A stretch of 64,000 nucleotides of DNA from Rhodobacter aestuarii (GTDB lineage Bacteria; Pseudomonadota; Alphaproteobacteria; Rhodobacterales; Rhodobacteraceae), in the NCBI RefSeq assembly GCF_900156655.1, contig NZ_FTOG01000010.1, positions 1 to 64,000 of the forward strand. The letters are read 5' to 3'. The stretch's first letter is position 1; the number at the start of each line of letters is the position of its first letter. Below the pieces are notes generated by a model. It did no database searches. It was not told the origin of the DNA and saw only the letters and a list, made by a program, of their open reading frames with translations. Below, in pieces: positions 47,782 to 56,688 of the stretch. The position numbers and the translations under genes were made by a program.

Positions 47782-49058
47782 GTTGCACGAAATCCGAAAC
47801 CCCAGCCCAAGGCGTTGCCAGCGGCTTTAATGCGCCCGAAATTATGTTTCCGCGCGCCCCGGCGCCGACACCTGCTGGCATGAAAAACGGTGGTGCGGTG
47901 AAACAGGCGGGCCACGCGCCGCAGGGGCTTTACCGCCCAGATTATCGGGTGATGACGCCTGCCATGCGCTCGCCCGACTACGTGCAAATGTCGACCGCCG
48001 CCGCGATCACACTCGGGCTGGTGGAGGGGCAGATGTATAATTGTTCCTGCACGCGCTGTTTGAACCTGCTTTTGACCTATCCCGAGGGATGCCGGGCCAA
48101 TTGCGCCTATTGCGGGCTCGCGCGCCACCGCGAGGCCGAGCGCAATTATGCGGACCGCAACTTTATCCGCGTGGATTGGCCCGCCGTGCCGATGGCCGAG
48201 GTGGTGGACCGGATCGCGGCAGATGTCGAGAATACGCCCTTCCAACGCATGTGCATTTCCATGATCACGCATCCGAACTCAGATGCCGATACCGTAACGG
48301 TGCTGAAGACATGGACCGACCGGATCGACCCGGATCAAATCCCAATCTCGATCCTGTCGAACCCGACAACGATGACGCGTGAAGATGTTGTGCGGTTGCG
48401 GGATATGGGATCGGATATTTTTACCGTGGCGCTTGATGCTGCGACGCCGATGATCTTTGACCGCACGCGCGGCAAAGGCGTGCAATCGCCGCATTCTTGG
48501 GCGGGCTATTGGGAGGCGCTTGACTGGGCGCGCGATGTGTTCGGCCCGCAAAAGTTCGGCGCGCATCTGATCGTTGGCATGGGCGAGACCGAGGCCGAGA
48601 TGCTGGCCGTGGTGCAGCGCTTGGTCGATATGGGCGGGCACAGCCATATGTTTAGCTTCTACCCCGAACAGGGCAGCTTGATGGACCATCTGCCTGCCAC
48701 CCCGCGCGACCAATGGCGGCGTGTGCAACTGGGGCGCTATCTGATCGACTATTATGGGGTGCGGGTGGAACAGATGCGGTTTGATCATCTGGGTCGGGTG
48801 GCGGATTTTGGGCTGCCGCAATCGGAATTGGATGCGATCATTGATGCCGGGATCGCCTTTCGCACCTCCGGTTGCCCGGGCAAGTTTGCCGAAGATATTT
48901 CCGCCTGCGATCGGCCCTATGGCGACAGCCCGCCCTCGGACATCGCGTCTTACCCCTTTGCGCTGCGTCCGGTGGATATCAAACGGGTGCGCAGCCAGTT
49001 GAATATGGCGCGGGCCAACGAGAGCTATGAGCCGGGAGAGGAGTTCGAATATGACTAA
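47778..49058 (+). CDS. lipS2: Radical SAM lipoyl synthase component LipS2
   Basis: The protein has 426 residues. The radical SAM motif is Cys105-x3-Cys109-x2-Cys112 (CRANCAYC). A second cluster-like Cys set precedes it (NCSCTRC, residues 89-94). The barrel region has ISMITHPNSDADTVTVLKTW, DIFTVALDAATPMIFDRTRGKG and HLIVGMGETEAEML, similar to biotin-synthase-like enzymes. It partners LipS1 in sulfur insertion on protein-bound octanoyl groups. It overlaps lipT at the start and ends seven codons inside a frame that could extend the next gene, whose own ATG lies at 49051. Confidence 0.87.
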   Translation: MSCTKSETPAQGVASGFNAPEIMFPRAPAPTPAGMKNGGAVKQAGHAPQGLYRPDYRVMTPAMRSPDYVQMSTAAAITLGLVEGQMYNCSCTRCLNLLLTYPEGCRANCAYCGLARHREAERNYADRNFIRVDWPAVPMAEVVDRIAADVENTPFQRMCISMITHPNSDADTVTVLKTWTDRIDPDQIPISILSNPTTMTREDVVRLRDMGSDIFTVALDAATPMIFDRTRGKGVQSPHSWAGYWEALDWARDVFGPQKFGAHLIVGMGETEAEMLAVVQRLVDMGGHSHMFSFYPEQGSLMDHLPATPRDQWRRVQLGRYLIDYYGVRVEQMRFDHLGRVADFGLPQSELDAIIDAGIAFRTSGCPGKFAEDISACDRPYGDSPPSDIASYPFALRPVDIKRVRSQLNMARANESYEPGEEFEYD

Positions 49059-50133
49059 GCCTTTCCGCGTGATTGATACGGGGGTGCGGCCGGGCCGTGC
49101 GCAGATCGCTTTTGATCAGGCACTGATCGAGGCGCATAAGGCGGGCACCATCCCCGATACGATCCGTTTTTTGACCTTTCCGCCCACGGTTTTGGTGGGG
49201 CGGCATCAGGCGATTGGGCAGGAGTTGAACTTGCCCGCTTGCCGCGCCGCGGGGGTCGGGATTGGGCGGCGCGTCACGGGCGGCGGCGCGCTTTATTTGG
49301 ATGAAGGCCAGTTTGGTTGGGAATTGGTGTTTCACAAGCAAACCCTTGGCTTGCCCAGCTTGGGCGATGTGGCGCGTGAATTGTGCGAGGCAGCGGCTGA
49401 GGGGCTGCAAAGCCTAGGAATTGCCGCACGCTACCGCCCGCGCAATGACATTGAGGTGGAGGGGCGGAAGATCTCGGGCACCGGTGGGTTCTTCGACGGC
49501 GACACGATCTTTTATCAGGGCACGATCTTGCGCGATATGGATGGGGCGAAGATGGCGGGGCTGTTGAACATCCCCGCCGCCAAGCTCGCACGCCATGGGG
49601 CGCAAGCCGGGGCACAGCGGATCGTGACAATGACCGAACTGTTCAACGGTGCTCCGCCGCCCGAAGCCGAGGTGAAAGAGGCGCTCGTCGCGGCTTTTGC
49701 TAAGCGGCTTGGCATTGCGCCCTCTTGGGGGGCGATCACCGCTGAGGAAGAGGCACTGGCGCAAAAGTTCCATGACGAAGAGATCGGCACAGATGAGTTC
49801 GTCTACGGCATTGATGATCCGACCCGCGTGGCGGATGTGCTTTCGGGGACGCATGCCGGGGCGGGGGGCACAATTACCGCGCATCTGCGGCTTGAAGGCC
49901 CCGCGCATGACCGCATCCGCGAGGTGCTGTTCACGGGCGATTTCTTTGTTGCCCCGCCGCGGATCGTGCCGGATTTGGAGGCGTCTTTGCGCGGGGTCGA
50001 ACTTGCTGACGTGGAAAGCACCGTGGCGCAGTTTTTTGAAAACGCGCGAGCGGCGCTGATGTCCGCCCCCGGCAGCGATTTTGCGCGTGCGGTGCGCGTG
50101 GCGGCGGCGATGCGTCACGAACCCGCAGGCTAA
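49051..50133 (+). CDS. slpl: Lipoate:protein ligase sLpl(AB)
   Basis: The protein has 360 residues from an ATG preceded by GAGAGGAG. The ligase core has RRVTGGGALY (residues 73-82), RNDIEVEGRKISGTGGFF with the conserved Lys140, and FYQGTILRDMD. A C-terminal region of about 100 residues corresponds to the accessory LplB-type domain, giving a fused AB form. In the sHdr-associated pathway this enzyme loads octanoate or lipoate on LbpA, after which LipS1/LipS2 add sulfur. It ends four bases inside the LysR gene on the opposite strand. Confidence 0.9.
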   Translation: MTKPFRVIDTGVRPGRAQIAFDQALIEAHKAGTIPDTIRFLTFPPTVLVGRHQAIGQELNLPACRAAGVGIGRRVTGGGALYLDEGQFGWELVFHKQTLGLPSLGDVARELCEAAAEGLQSLGIAARYRPRNDIEVEGRKISGTGGFFDGDTIFYQGTILRDMDGAKMAGLLNIPAAKLARHGAQAGAQRIVTMTELFNGAPPPEAEVKEALVAAFAKRLGIAPSWGAITAEEEALAQKFHDEEIGTDEFVYGIDDPTRVADVLSGTHAGAGGTITAHLRLEGPAHDRIREVLFTGDFFVAPPRIVPDLEASLRGVELADVESTVAQFFENARAALMSAPGSDFARAVRVAAAMRHEPAG

Positions 50134-51011
50134 AGCCTCGGGTCTGGCAGGGCGAGGCGCAAAAAGGCCTTTGCCGCTTCTGTCAGGTGGCGTTCGGGGT
50201 GCATCAGCAGCCGGAAGTTGCGCGCGGCGGGCGGGGCCTCTAGCCGCACCAGCCGCCCATCGGCCAGTTCAGCCTCCACCGCGAGCCGCGAAATGAGCGT
50301 GGCGCCGCCACCTGCGATCACCGCTGAGCGCACCGCTTCATTTGAGGGGAATTCAAGCTTGCCACCGGGATTGGGCACGCCCATTTCGACCAACGCTTCA
50401 TCCATCCGCGCGCGGGTGCCAGAGCCTTCTTCGCGCATGATCCATGGGCCAGCGGCAAGAACGTCTTGGCTTGGGGCGCTTGCCGCCCAAGGGTGGCCGG
50501 GGGCAACGACCAGATACAGCTCATCTTCACCGAAGGGTTCATCGCTGAGGCCGGGGTGGGCGGCGCCGCCTTCGATAAAACCGAAATCGGCGGAAAGGGC
50601 GGCGACCTCATGGCCCACGGTTTCGGAATTGGCAGTCACCAGATCAAGCGCAATGCCGGGATAGGCCGCGTGAAAGCGCACAACGAGCGGCGGCAGCCAA
50701 TAGGTGGCAAGGGTTTGGCTTGCGGCAATGCGCAGGCTGCCCCGTGCAAGCCCGGCAAGATCATCCAGCACCCGTTCGGCGGCGGCGGCGCGTGCAAGCA
50801 CGGCACGCGCTTCGGGGACGAAAAGCTTGCCCGCATCCGTCAGTTTGATGCCGCGCCCGACCCGGTCAAAGAGCTTGGTGCCGTGGCGGGCTTCCAGTGC
50901 AGAAACGGCGGCAGAAACCGCCGATTGCGTCAGGTGCAAAGCTTCTGCGGCGCGGGTCACATGCTCGCGTTCTGCCACCGCCAGAAAGATGCGCAATTGC
51001 TCAAGGGTCAT
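50130..51011 (-). CDS. LysR-family regulator next to YeiH exporter
   Basis: The protein has 293 residues. The N-terminal LysR helix-turn-helix is LEQLRIFLAVAEREHVTRAAEALHLTQSAVSAAVSALEARHGTKLFDRVGRG. The effector domain has LARGSLRIAASQTLATYWLPPLVVRF and MREEGSGTRARMDEAL. It lies 9 bp after yeiH on the same strand, the same partnership as YeiE-YeiH in enterobacteria, where YeiE responds to sulfite. By position it is a candidate regulator of the exporter and possibly of the sulfur genes on both sides. It is tail to tail with sLpl. Confidence 0.92.
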   Translation of the reverse strand: MTLEQLRIFLAVAEREHVTRAAEALHLTQSAVSAAVSALEARHGTKLFDRVGRGIKLTDAGKLFVPEARAVLARAAAAERVLDDLAGLARGSLRIAASQTLATYWLPPLVVRFHAAYPGIALDLVTANSETVGHEVAALSADFGFIEGGAAHPGLSDEPFGEDELYLVVAPGHPWAASAPSQDVLAAGPWIMREEGSGTRARMDEALVEMGVPNPGGKLEFPSNEAVRSAVIAGGGATLISRLAVEAELADGRLVRLEAPPAARNFRLLMHPERHLTEAAKAFLRLALPDPRL

Positions 51012-51020
51012 GGCCCGAAG

Positions 51021-52010
51021 TTAAAAGAGCGAAGCGCCCATGACCAGTACGAAGGTCACACCGGCAATGAAGAGCGAAGCCACAAGGCCAAGCGCGAGCG
51101 GGCGCACCCCTTTGGCGCGCAGCCGGCCAACATCGGTTTGCAGCCCCATTGCGGCAAGCCCCATCGCCAACAGCACCTGCGTGACTGGGCCAGAAGCTTT
51201 GGTGACGAACTCGGGCACATAACCGGTGGAGGCCAGCCCAACCATGGCGATGAAGCCGATCACGAACCACGGAAACGGCGCGCGGCCAGAACTGCCCACG
51301 TGGCGCGCCATGATCAGGATCAGCGGTGCCAAAAGGGCAACCCGGGTCAGTTTGGCGATGGTGGCAAAAGCGGTCGCTTCCGGCCCGCCTTGCGCACCGG
51401 CGGCAACCACCTGCGCCACTTCGTGGATCGAGGCGCCTGCCCAAAGCCCATAATTATGCGCGCTCATCGACTGGCCGACCACCGGGTAAAGCACCATCGC
51501 GAGCGTGCCGAAAATGGTGACCGAGGCGATGGCATAGGCCACATCTTCATCGCTTTCGCGCCCAACGGCATTTGCCGCAAGCACGGCAGACGCCCCACAG
51601 ATCGAGGTGCCGGTGGCGATCAACCGCGTGAGCCCGGCTTCCACGCCCAGCCAGCGCCCGGCGGCCAGCGTGAAGAAATAGGTGGCAAAAAGCCCAATCA
51701 AGATCGTCGCAAGCCCCATGCCGCCGACCGATAGCACTTGCCCCAGCGTGAGTTGCAGACCCAGCGTCACAATGCCAGCGCGCAAGAGCCGCCGCAGCGA
51801 AAAGGCAAGCCCCGGCACAGCGCCTGCGGGCAAGCCGTAGGTGTTGCGCACGACAACGCCGATGACGATGGCGATGATCAGCGGGCTGAACATGGAAACC
51901 CCCGGCAGGATGCGCACGGCAAAGGCTGCCGCCACGATTGCCGCCACCAAGGAGACCCCGGGCCAGATCGAAATGCGTGGCTCGGCGGCCGGAACGGCGG
52001 TGGCAGTCAT
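51021..52010 (-). CDS. YeiH-family putative sulfate exporter
   Basis: The protein has 329 residues from an ATG preceded by AAGGAG, with about ten hydrophobic segments. It matches the UPF0324/YeiH family: IAIVIGVVVRNTYGLP, RAGIVTLGLQLTLGQVL, GTSICGASAVLAANAVG and AMGLAAMGLQTDVGRLRAKGVRPLALGL. The family is annotated as putative sulfate or sulfite exporters of the inner membrane. In the middle of an sHdr cluster, whose product is sulfite, export of sulfite or sulfate is a sensible role, though transport has not been shown for this protein. Confidence 0.9.
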   Translation of the reverse strand: MTATAVPAAEPRISIWPGVSLVAAIVAAAFAVRILPGVSMFSPLIIAIVIGVVVRNTYGLPAGAVPGLAFSLRRLLRAGIVTLGLQLTLGQVLSVGGMGLATILIGLFATYFFTLAAGRWLGVEAGLTRLIATGTSICGASAVLAANAVGRESDEDVAYAIASVTIFGTLAMVLYPVVGQSMSAHNYGLWAGASIHEVAQVVAAGAQGGPEATAFATIAKLTRVALLAPLILIMARHVGSSGRAPFPWFVIGFIAMVGLASTGYVPEFVTKASGPVTQVLLAMGLAAMGLQTDVGRLRAKGVRPLALGLVASLFIAGVTFVLVMGASLF

Positions 52011-52187
52011 GGCGGCTCCTTCGGGCTTGGCATCCGTGAGGGTGTTCAGATGCAAATAGCTTGATACGATTCCGTCATTCATAAAAGCGAAATGATATTA
52101 TTGAACTAATCGAAAAAAATGAACGAATGCGCCGCGCGTTGACTTGTGTGGTTTTCCTGCTCTGATCGAGGCAAAGGGGAGGATGCG

Positions 52188-52886
52188 ATGAAAACGATCT
52201 GGGTGATCCAGCATACGCAGGCCGAATACCTTGGCCTGATCGAAGACCATCTGGAGGGGCGGAACCTGCGGTTTCGCTATTTTCGCCCCTTTGTGGCCGG
52301 GGGCAGCTTGCCCGAGGGCACCGCCGCCGATGGGTTGATCCTCTTGGGGGCGGGGCCCTATGGCGTCGTTTCCGGGCATATCCTGCCCTCGCTTGGGCCC
52401 GAGTTGCGCTTGGCGCAGGCGTTTTTGCAGGCAGGCAAGCCCGTGGTGGGGTTTGGGCTGGGGGCGCTGATTCTGGCTGTGGCGGGGGGCGGCGGTGCCG
52501 AGGAAGCGCCGTTGCGATTCGAGGTTGCGGACGCAGAAATCACAGGGCTTGGGCCTGCCGCGCCGCAGCGAATGCCCTTGGCCTGCTATTTGCGCGATCG
52601 CCCTGTTTTGGGCCCCGGTATGGCCCCGGTGATGGCCGGATCGGAGGGTGAAATGCTGGGCTTCACGGTTGGGGAAAACAGCCTTGGCCTGCTTGGCCAT
52701 CCGGGGATGAAACGCGGCATGGCAGAAGATCTGATCATGGAATTTTCCGAAACGCCCGAGGCCACGGTGGAGGCGCTTGACGCGCTGGGCATGGCACAGC
52801 GCGAAATTGCCGAAAGCTTGGGTCCGTTCATGGTCGCGCTGATCGCGCAAACTGGCTGGATGTCGCCTTCTGCAACGCAGCGTTGA
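52188..52886 (+). CDS. Glutamine amidotransferase-like protein without catalytic Cys
   Basis: The protein has 232 residues from an ATG preceded by GGGGAGG. The class I GATase fold is recognisable: IWVIQHTQAEYLGLIEDHL, LILLGAGPYGV, GKPVVGFGLGALIL and GLLGHPGMKRGMAED. The nucleophile elbow reads GFGLG, with Gly90 where active enzymes have Cys (GICLG). The terminal HPE is HPG, with Gly173 for Glu. It therefore should not hydrolyse glutamine and may be a binding or structural protein. I recall amidotransferase-like genes near other sHdr clusters, but their role is open. It is divergent from yeiH, 177 bp away. Confidence 0.8.
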   Translation: MKTIWVIQHTQAEYLGLIEDHLEGRNLRFRYFRPFVAGGSLPEGTAADGLILLGAGPYGVVSGHILPSLGPELRLAQAFLQAGKPVVGFGLGALILAVAGGGGAEEAPLRFEVADAEITGLGPAAPQRMPLACYLRDRPVLGPGMAPVMAGSEGEMLGFTVGENSLGLLGHPGMKRGMAEDLIMEFSETPEATVEALDALGMAQREIAESLGPFMVALIAQTGWMSPSATQR

Positions 52887-52895
52887 AAAAATCTT

Positions 52896-52961
52896 TTGAC
52901 ATTCCAAAAATTACATCTGACGATTTAAGCATTCGAACGGTGTTGGGAGTGCTGTTCGAAT
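52896..52961. promoter_or_regulatory. Promoter and palindromic operator before the shdr operon
   Basis: A TTGACA hexamer at 52896-52901 is followed by a perfect inverted repeat, ATTCGAAC (52931-52938) and GTTCGAAT (52954-52961), spaced by 15 bp, about 40 bp before the DsrE start. The size and symmetry suit a dimeric repressor such as an ArsR-type sulfane-sulfur sensor, which controls other sHdr operons. No such gene is in the window. Confidence 0.55.
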
Positions 52962-53001
52962 ACTCCGATAAAATGTGGTCACGGTCGTTTGGGAGGGCGC
53001 C

Positions 53002-53382
53002 TTGGCGAGCAAGCTTATCATACTCATGGTCAATACAGATCCCCGCAATGGCGAGGAATTGGGGGCCCCGTTCTTTCAAGCCACGGTCGCCGCGGCAATG
53101 GATTACGAGGTCGATGTGGTGTGCACCGCCACGGCAGGGCGTTTGATGAAAAAGGGCGTGGCAGAAGGGCTTGTGGTCAAGGAAGGCTCGCCCAAAACGG
53201 TCTATGATTTCATCAAAGATGCGCATGAGGCAGGGGCCAAATTCTGGTGCTGTTCGCCCAATCTTGATCTCTTTGACATGACCCCCGAAGACCTGATCCC
53301 GGAATGTTCTGGGATCGTTGGCGGGGCCAAGGTGATCGAAGATATCATGGAAGATGACGACGCCAAGGTGCTGACTTACTAA
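53002..53382 (+). CDS. DsrE-family sulfur carrier protein
   Basis: The protein has 126 residues from a TTG preceded by GGGAGGG; an upstream ATG at 52975 has no ribosome site. The DsrE fold is seen in KLIILMVNTDPRNGEELGAPFFQATVAAAMDYEVDVVCTATAGRLM. Cys83-Cys84 (FWCCSPNL) and Cys102 are candidate sulfur-carrying residues. DsrE-type proteins pass sulfane sulfur together with TusA towards the sHdr complex. It lies 52 bp before shdrC1. The DsrE subtype is not assigned. Confidence 0.85.
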   Translation: MASKLIILMVNTDPRNGEELGAPFFQATVAAAMDYEVDVVCTATAGRLMKKGVAEGLVVKEGSPKTVYDFIKDAHEAGAKFWCCSPNLDLFDMTPEDLIPECSGIVGGAKVIEDIMEDDDAKVLTY

Positions 53383-53434
53383 GATTTTCTTGCGCTTTGT
53401 AAGAGGATTGCGCCAGCCTGGGGAGGGGCCAGCC

Positions 53435-54190
53435 ATGAATGCGCATACCAAGACGACACAACCTCAGATTGCAGACCCGGTCTCGGAAAAGCCGGTCGTG
53501 GCCTATGAAGAACTCGAAGAAATCTTCGACGATATTCGGGGCCATCCGCTTTACGATCACGAGATTCACGGCTGTCTGAATTGTGGGATTTGCACCGCCA
53601 CCTGCCCCTCGGCGCAGTATTATGATTATTCGCCGCGCGAGATTGTTCAGCTGCTTTGGACCGAAAATCTCGAGGGCATTTACGACGCGATGCATGAGAA
53701 AATTTGGGCCTGCGCGCAATGCTATACCTGTGCCGCGCGCTGCCCGTTTGAAAACTCGCCCGGTGGGCTGGTGATGATCATGCGCGAAGTGGCGATCAAA
53801 CATGAATTGCCCTCGGTGAAAGAGGTGCTGCGGCCATTTTCGCGCGTTCTGCTCAAGGTTGTGTCGACCGGTAACCAGTTGGCGCCGAACATGATTACCC
53901 GGGAAGCCTTTCCCGATTGGGGGCCGAATGTCGCGAAGGTCGATGCGCCGCTGATGGTGCTGCGCAAGGCGATCCCGATGCCGACGATGCACACGCTCGA
54001 CACAGCTTGGGAGGTGAACCTGCGCACCTCGGTCGAGCTTTATACGATTTGGGAGGCGACCGGGGTGCTCAAGCAGCTCGAACAGGTCGATGAGAACCTC
54101 TTCGACGTGGTCTCTGACGTGATGGAGGAGAAGCGCGACGAATGGGAGGAATGGCTCGAAGAGCAAGAAGAGGACGATGACGACGATTGA
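53435..54190 (+). CDS. shdrC1: sHdr complex iron-sulfur subunit C1
   Basis: The protein has 251 residues. Two 4Fe-4S motifs are complete: CLNCGICTATCP near residue 48 and CAQCYTCAARCP near residue 92. The C-terminal half is helical and ends in a very acidic tail (EEWLEEQEEDDDDD). HdrC subunits shuttle electrons between the FAD subunit and HdrB. It is the first core gene of the shdrC1B1AHC2B2 cluster. The ATG at 53435 has GGGGAGG upstream. It acts in the cytoplasm. Confidence 0.94.
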   Translation: MNAHTKTTQPQIADPVSEKPVVAYEELEEIFDDIRGHPLYDHEIHGCLNCGICTATCPSAQYYDYSPREIVQLLWTENLEGIYDAMHEKIWACAQCYTCAARCPFENSPGGLVMIMREVAIKHELPSVKEVLRPFSRVLLKVVSTGNQLAPNMITREAFPDWGPNVAKVDAPLMVLRKAIPMPTMHTLDTAWEVNLRTSVELYTIWEATGVLKQLEQVDENLFDVVSDVMEEKRDEWEEWLEEQEEDDDDD

Positions 54191-54249
54191 GCGTCGCCGC
54201 CACGCCCGTGGCGAAATGAGGCCCGCAGCTTTTGGGAGGAGTGCGGCAG

Positions 54250-55629
54250 ATGGCCAACGAGACCGAGGGGAAAGGCGCCTATAATGGCTTTGGCGCCGAT
54301 TGGGCCCCCACCAACTTGACCGAAAACGAGGCGCAGCGCGCCACCGATTGGGTCACACAAAAGATCGACAAGCGCTTCCTTCTGACCGGCAAAGACCGCA
54401 AAGAAGATGTGCGCGATATCATGTGGCAGCTTGAAAAAGAGGGTGAAATCGTCGTGCATCGGGTGGGGGATCATCACGCCCCCGAAATGGCGAAAACGCT
54501 TTACGGCTGGGACAAGAAGATCCCGACGACGAACCTTTGGCACCACAAGTCCTGCGGCCAATGCGGCAATATTCCGGGCTATCCTTCCTCGGTGCTGTGG
54601 ATCATGAACCAACTTGATCTGACGTACCTTGATGAGACGGATCAGACCTCTTGCACGGCATGGAATTACCACGGCTCGGGCATCGGCAATGTGGTTTCGC
54701 TGGCCGCCGTGTTCTTACGTAACATGCATCAGGCCTATGTGTCGGCGAAGGCGCAGGGGCTCCCAGAAGGCACCTATTACCCACTCATCCACTGCGGAAC
54801 ATCCTTCGGAAACTACAAAGAAATCAGGGGCTTTTTGCTGCATTCGGCAGAGCTGCGCGAAGAGGTCAAAAAGATCCTCGGCAAGCTGGGGCGGCTGGTG
54901 GATGGAAAGCTTCTGATCCCGGAAGAGATCGTCCATTACTCGGAATGGCTGCACGTCATGCGCCACCGGATCAAAGAGCGCCAGCAGATCGACGTGTCGA
55001 ACATCCGCACCACGGTGCACCCGGCCTGCCATGTCTATAAAATGGTGCCGGAAGACGTGATCTATGACGATACGGTGATGAATGGTGACCGGGTCGCGGT
55101 GACGACGGGGCTTTTGAATAGCCTTGGCACGCAGGTGATCGACTATTCCACGTGGTATGATTGCTGCGGATTTGGTTTCCGCCACATCATCGGCGAGCGT
55201 GAGTTTACCCGCTCCTATGCGATTGATCGCAAAATCAAGGTGGCGGTCGAAGAGGCGCGGTCAGATGTGATGATCGGCCATGACACCGGCTGCATCACCA
55301 CGCTCGATAAAAACCAGTGGATCGGCAAGGCGGTGGACAAGGTCTATGCGCTGCCGGTGATGGCCGATTGCCAGTTTGCGGCGCTGACGATGGGCGCGCA
55401 TCCCTACAAACTTGCCCAACTCCATTGGCACGCAAGCCCGTTCGAGGGGCTGCTCGAGAAAATGGGGATCGACTGGGAAAAGGCGAAGGCCGAGTTCGAG
55501 AGCTATCTCGAAGAGGTGAAAGAGGGCCGGATTGAGACGCTTTATGACCCCAAGCGCGCGATCACCTCAGGCCCCGGCTACGTCAAACCCCCGAAAAGCC
55601 TGCCCGAAAAAACCGAACAGGGAGCGTGA
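54250..55629 (+). CDS. shdrB1: sHdr complex subunit B1 (CCG domain)
   Basis: The protein has 459 residues from an ATG preceded by GGGAGGAG, longer than classic HdrB (about 300). The first Cys-rich part has CGQCGNIPGYPSS and DQTSCTAWNYHGSG. The second has HPACHVYK and DCCGFGFRH, but then DTGCITTLDKN, where a classic CCG domain has CxxC. Cluster ligation therefore probably differs from HdrB. HdrB-type subunits carry the non-cubane clusters that cleave disulfides; here they are thought to act on a lipoamide-bound sulfur. Confidence 0.92.
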   Translation: MANETEGKGAYNGFGADWAPTNLTENEAQRATDWVTQKIDKRFLLTGKDRKEDVRDIMWQLEKEGEIVVHRVGDHHAPEMAKTLYGWDKKIPTTNLWHHKSCGQCGNIPGYPSSVLWIMNQLDLTYLDETDQTSCTAWNYHGSGIGNVVSLAAVFLRNMHQAYVSAKAQGLPEGTYYPLIHCGTSFGNYKEIRGFLLHSAELREEVKKILGKLGRLVDGKLLIPEEIVHYSEWLHVMRHRIKERQQIDVSNIRTTVHPACHVYKMVPEDVIYDDTVMNGDRVAVTTGLLNSLGTQVIDYSTWYDCCGFGFRHIIGEREFTRSYAIDRKIKVAVEEARSDVMIGHDTGCITTLDKNQWIGKAVDKVYALPVMADCQFAALTMGAHPYKLAQLHWHASPFEGLLEKMGIDWEKAKAEFESYLEEVKEGRIETLYDPKRAITSGPGYVKPPKSLPEKTEQGA

Positions 55630-55632
55630 AGT

Positions 55633-56688
55633 ATGAGTGAGAAACCCATCCTGATCGTGGGCGGTGGCCCGGCGGGGCTTTCGGCGGCCCATGCGGTTGC
55701 GGCCTCGGGTCGGCAAGCGGTGATTGTGGAAAAGGCCGACCGTCTGGGCGGCGCGCCGATCTTGCAAGGCTATGCGAAACTCGTGCCGAGCCATGAATGG
55801 GCGAAAGATGCCATCGGCGGCATGGTCACGCGGGTGCAGCAAAACGCGAAGGTCACCGTGCACACCGGCGCGCAGGTGCAAAGCTTTGCGGGCGATCCGG
55901 GGAGCTTCGTTGCGACGCTGAAAGACGGCACGAAGATCGAGGCCGATGCGGCGATCTTGGCCACCGGCTTCACGCATTTCGACAGCCTCAACAAGCCGGA
56001 ATGGGGCTTTGGCACTTACCCGGATGTGGTGACCACGGTGCAGGTGGAGCAGATGATTTCCTCGGGCAAGGGCATCCGCTGCCCGTCCGATGGCCGTGTG
56101 CCCGACCGGGTGGCGATCTTGCTGTGCGTCGGCTCGCGCGACCGGCAGATTGGCCGCGAATGGTGCTCGAAAATCTGCTGCACAGTTTCGGCCAATATGG
56201 CGATGGAAATTCGCGAACTGAGCCCCAAAACCAACGTCTATATCTATTACATGGATATCCGCACCTTCGGGCTCTACGAGGGCGAGTTCTACTGGAAGAG
56301 CCAAGAAGAAGCGCGGGTCAAGTACATCAAGGCGCGGATCGCCGAGGTGACTTCGGACGGCAAGCGGCTTGTCGTGAAGGGCGAGGATACGCTGGTCAAG
56401 CGCCCGATCACCATTCCCTTCGACATGGTGGTGCACGCGATCGGTATGGACCCGAATGTCGATAACATGACCCTCGGCTCGGTCTTCGGCGTCAACCTCA
56501 ACCAATATGGCTATATCGGCAAGGCGGCAGCCTACACCACCACCGGCCAAACCTCGCGCCCCGGTGTTTATGTGTGTGGTGCGGCCTCTGGCCCGGAAAC
56601 GATTGACGATTCCATTGCGCAAGGCCAAGCGGCGGCGATTGCCGCGCTGTCGCGCCAAGGCGTGGGCATGGCACAGGCGGCAGAGTGA
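55633..56688 (+). CDS. shdrA: sHdr complex FAD subunit A
   Basis: The protein has 351 residues. The FAD-binding motif is ILIVGGGPAGLSAAHAVAASGRQAVIVEKADRLGG at the N-terminus. A 4Fe-4S motif follows in LLCVGSRDRQIGREWCSKICCTVSANMAMEI. The C-terminal FAD segment is GVYVCGAASGPETIDDSIAQGQAAA. It is shorter than methanogen HdrA, lacking extra ferredoxin domains, as expected for sHdrA. It follows shdrB1 by 3 bp and overlaps shdrH by four bases. Confidence 0.95.
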   Translation: MSEKPILIVGGGPAGLSAAHAVAASGRQAVIVEKADRLGGAPILQGYAKLVPSHEWAKDAIGGMVTRVQQNAKVTVHTGAQVQSFAGDPGSFVATLKDGTKIEADAAILATGFTHFDSLNKPEWGFGTYPDVVTTVQVEQMISSGKGIRCPSDGRVPDRVAILLCVGSRDRQIGREWCSKICCTVSANMAMEIRELSPKTNVYIYYMDIRTFGLYEGEFYWKSQEEARVKYIKARIAEVTSDGKRLVVKGEDTLVKRPITIPFDMVVHAIGMDPNVDNMTLGSVFGVNLNQYGYIGKAAAYTTTGQTSRPGVYVCGAASGPETIDDSIAQGQAAAIAALSRQGVGMAQAAE

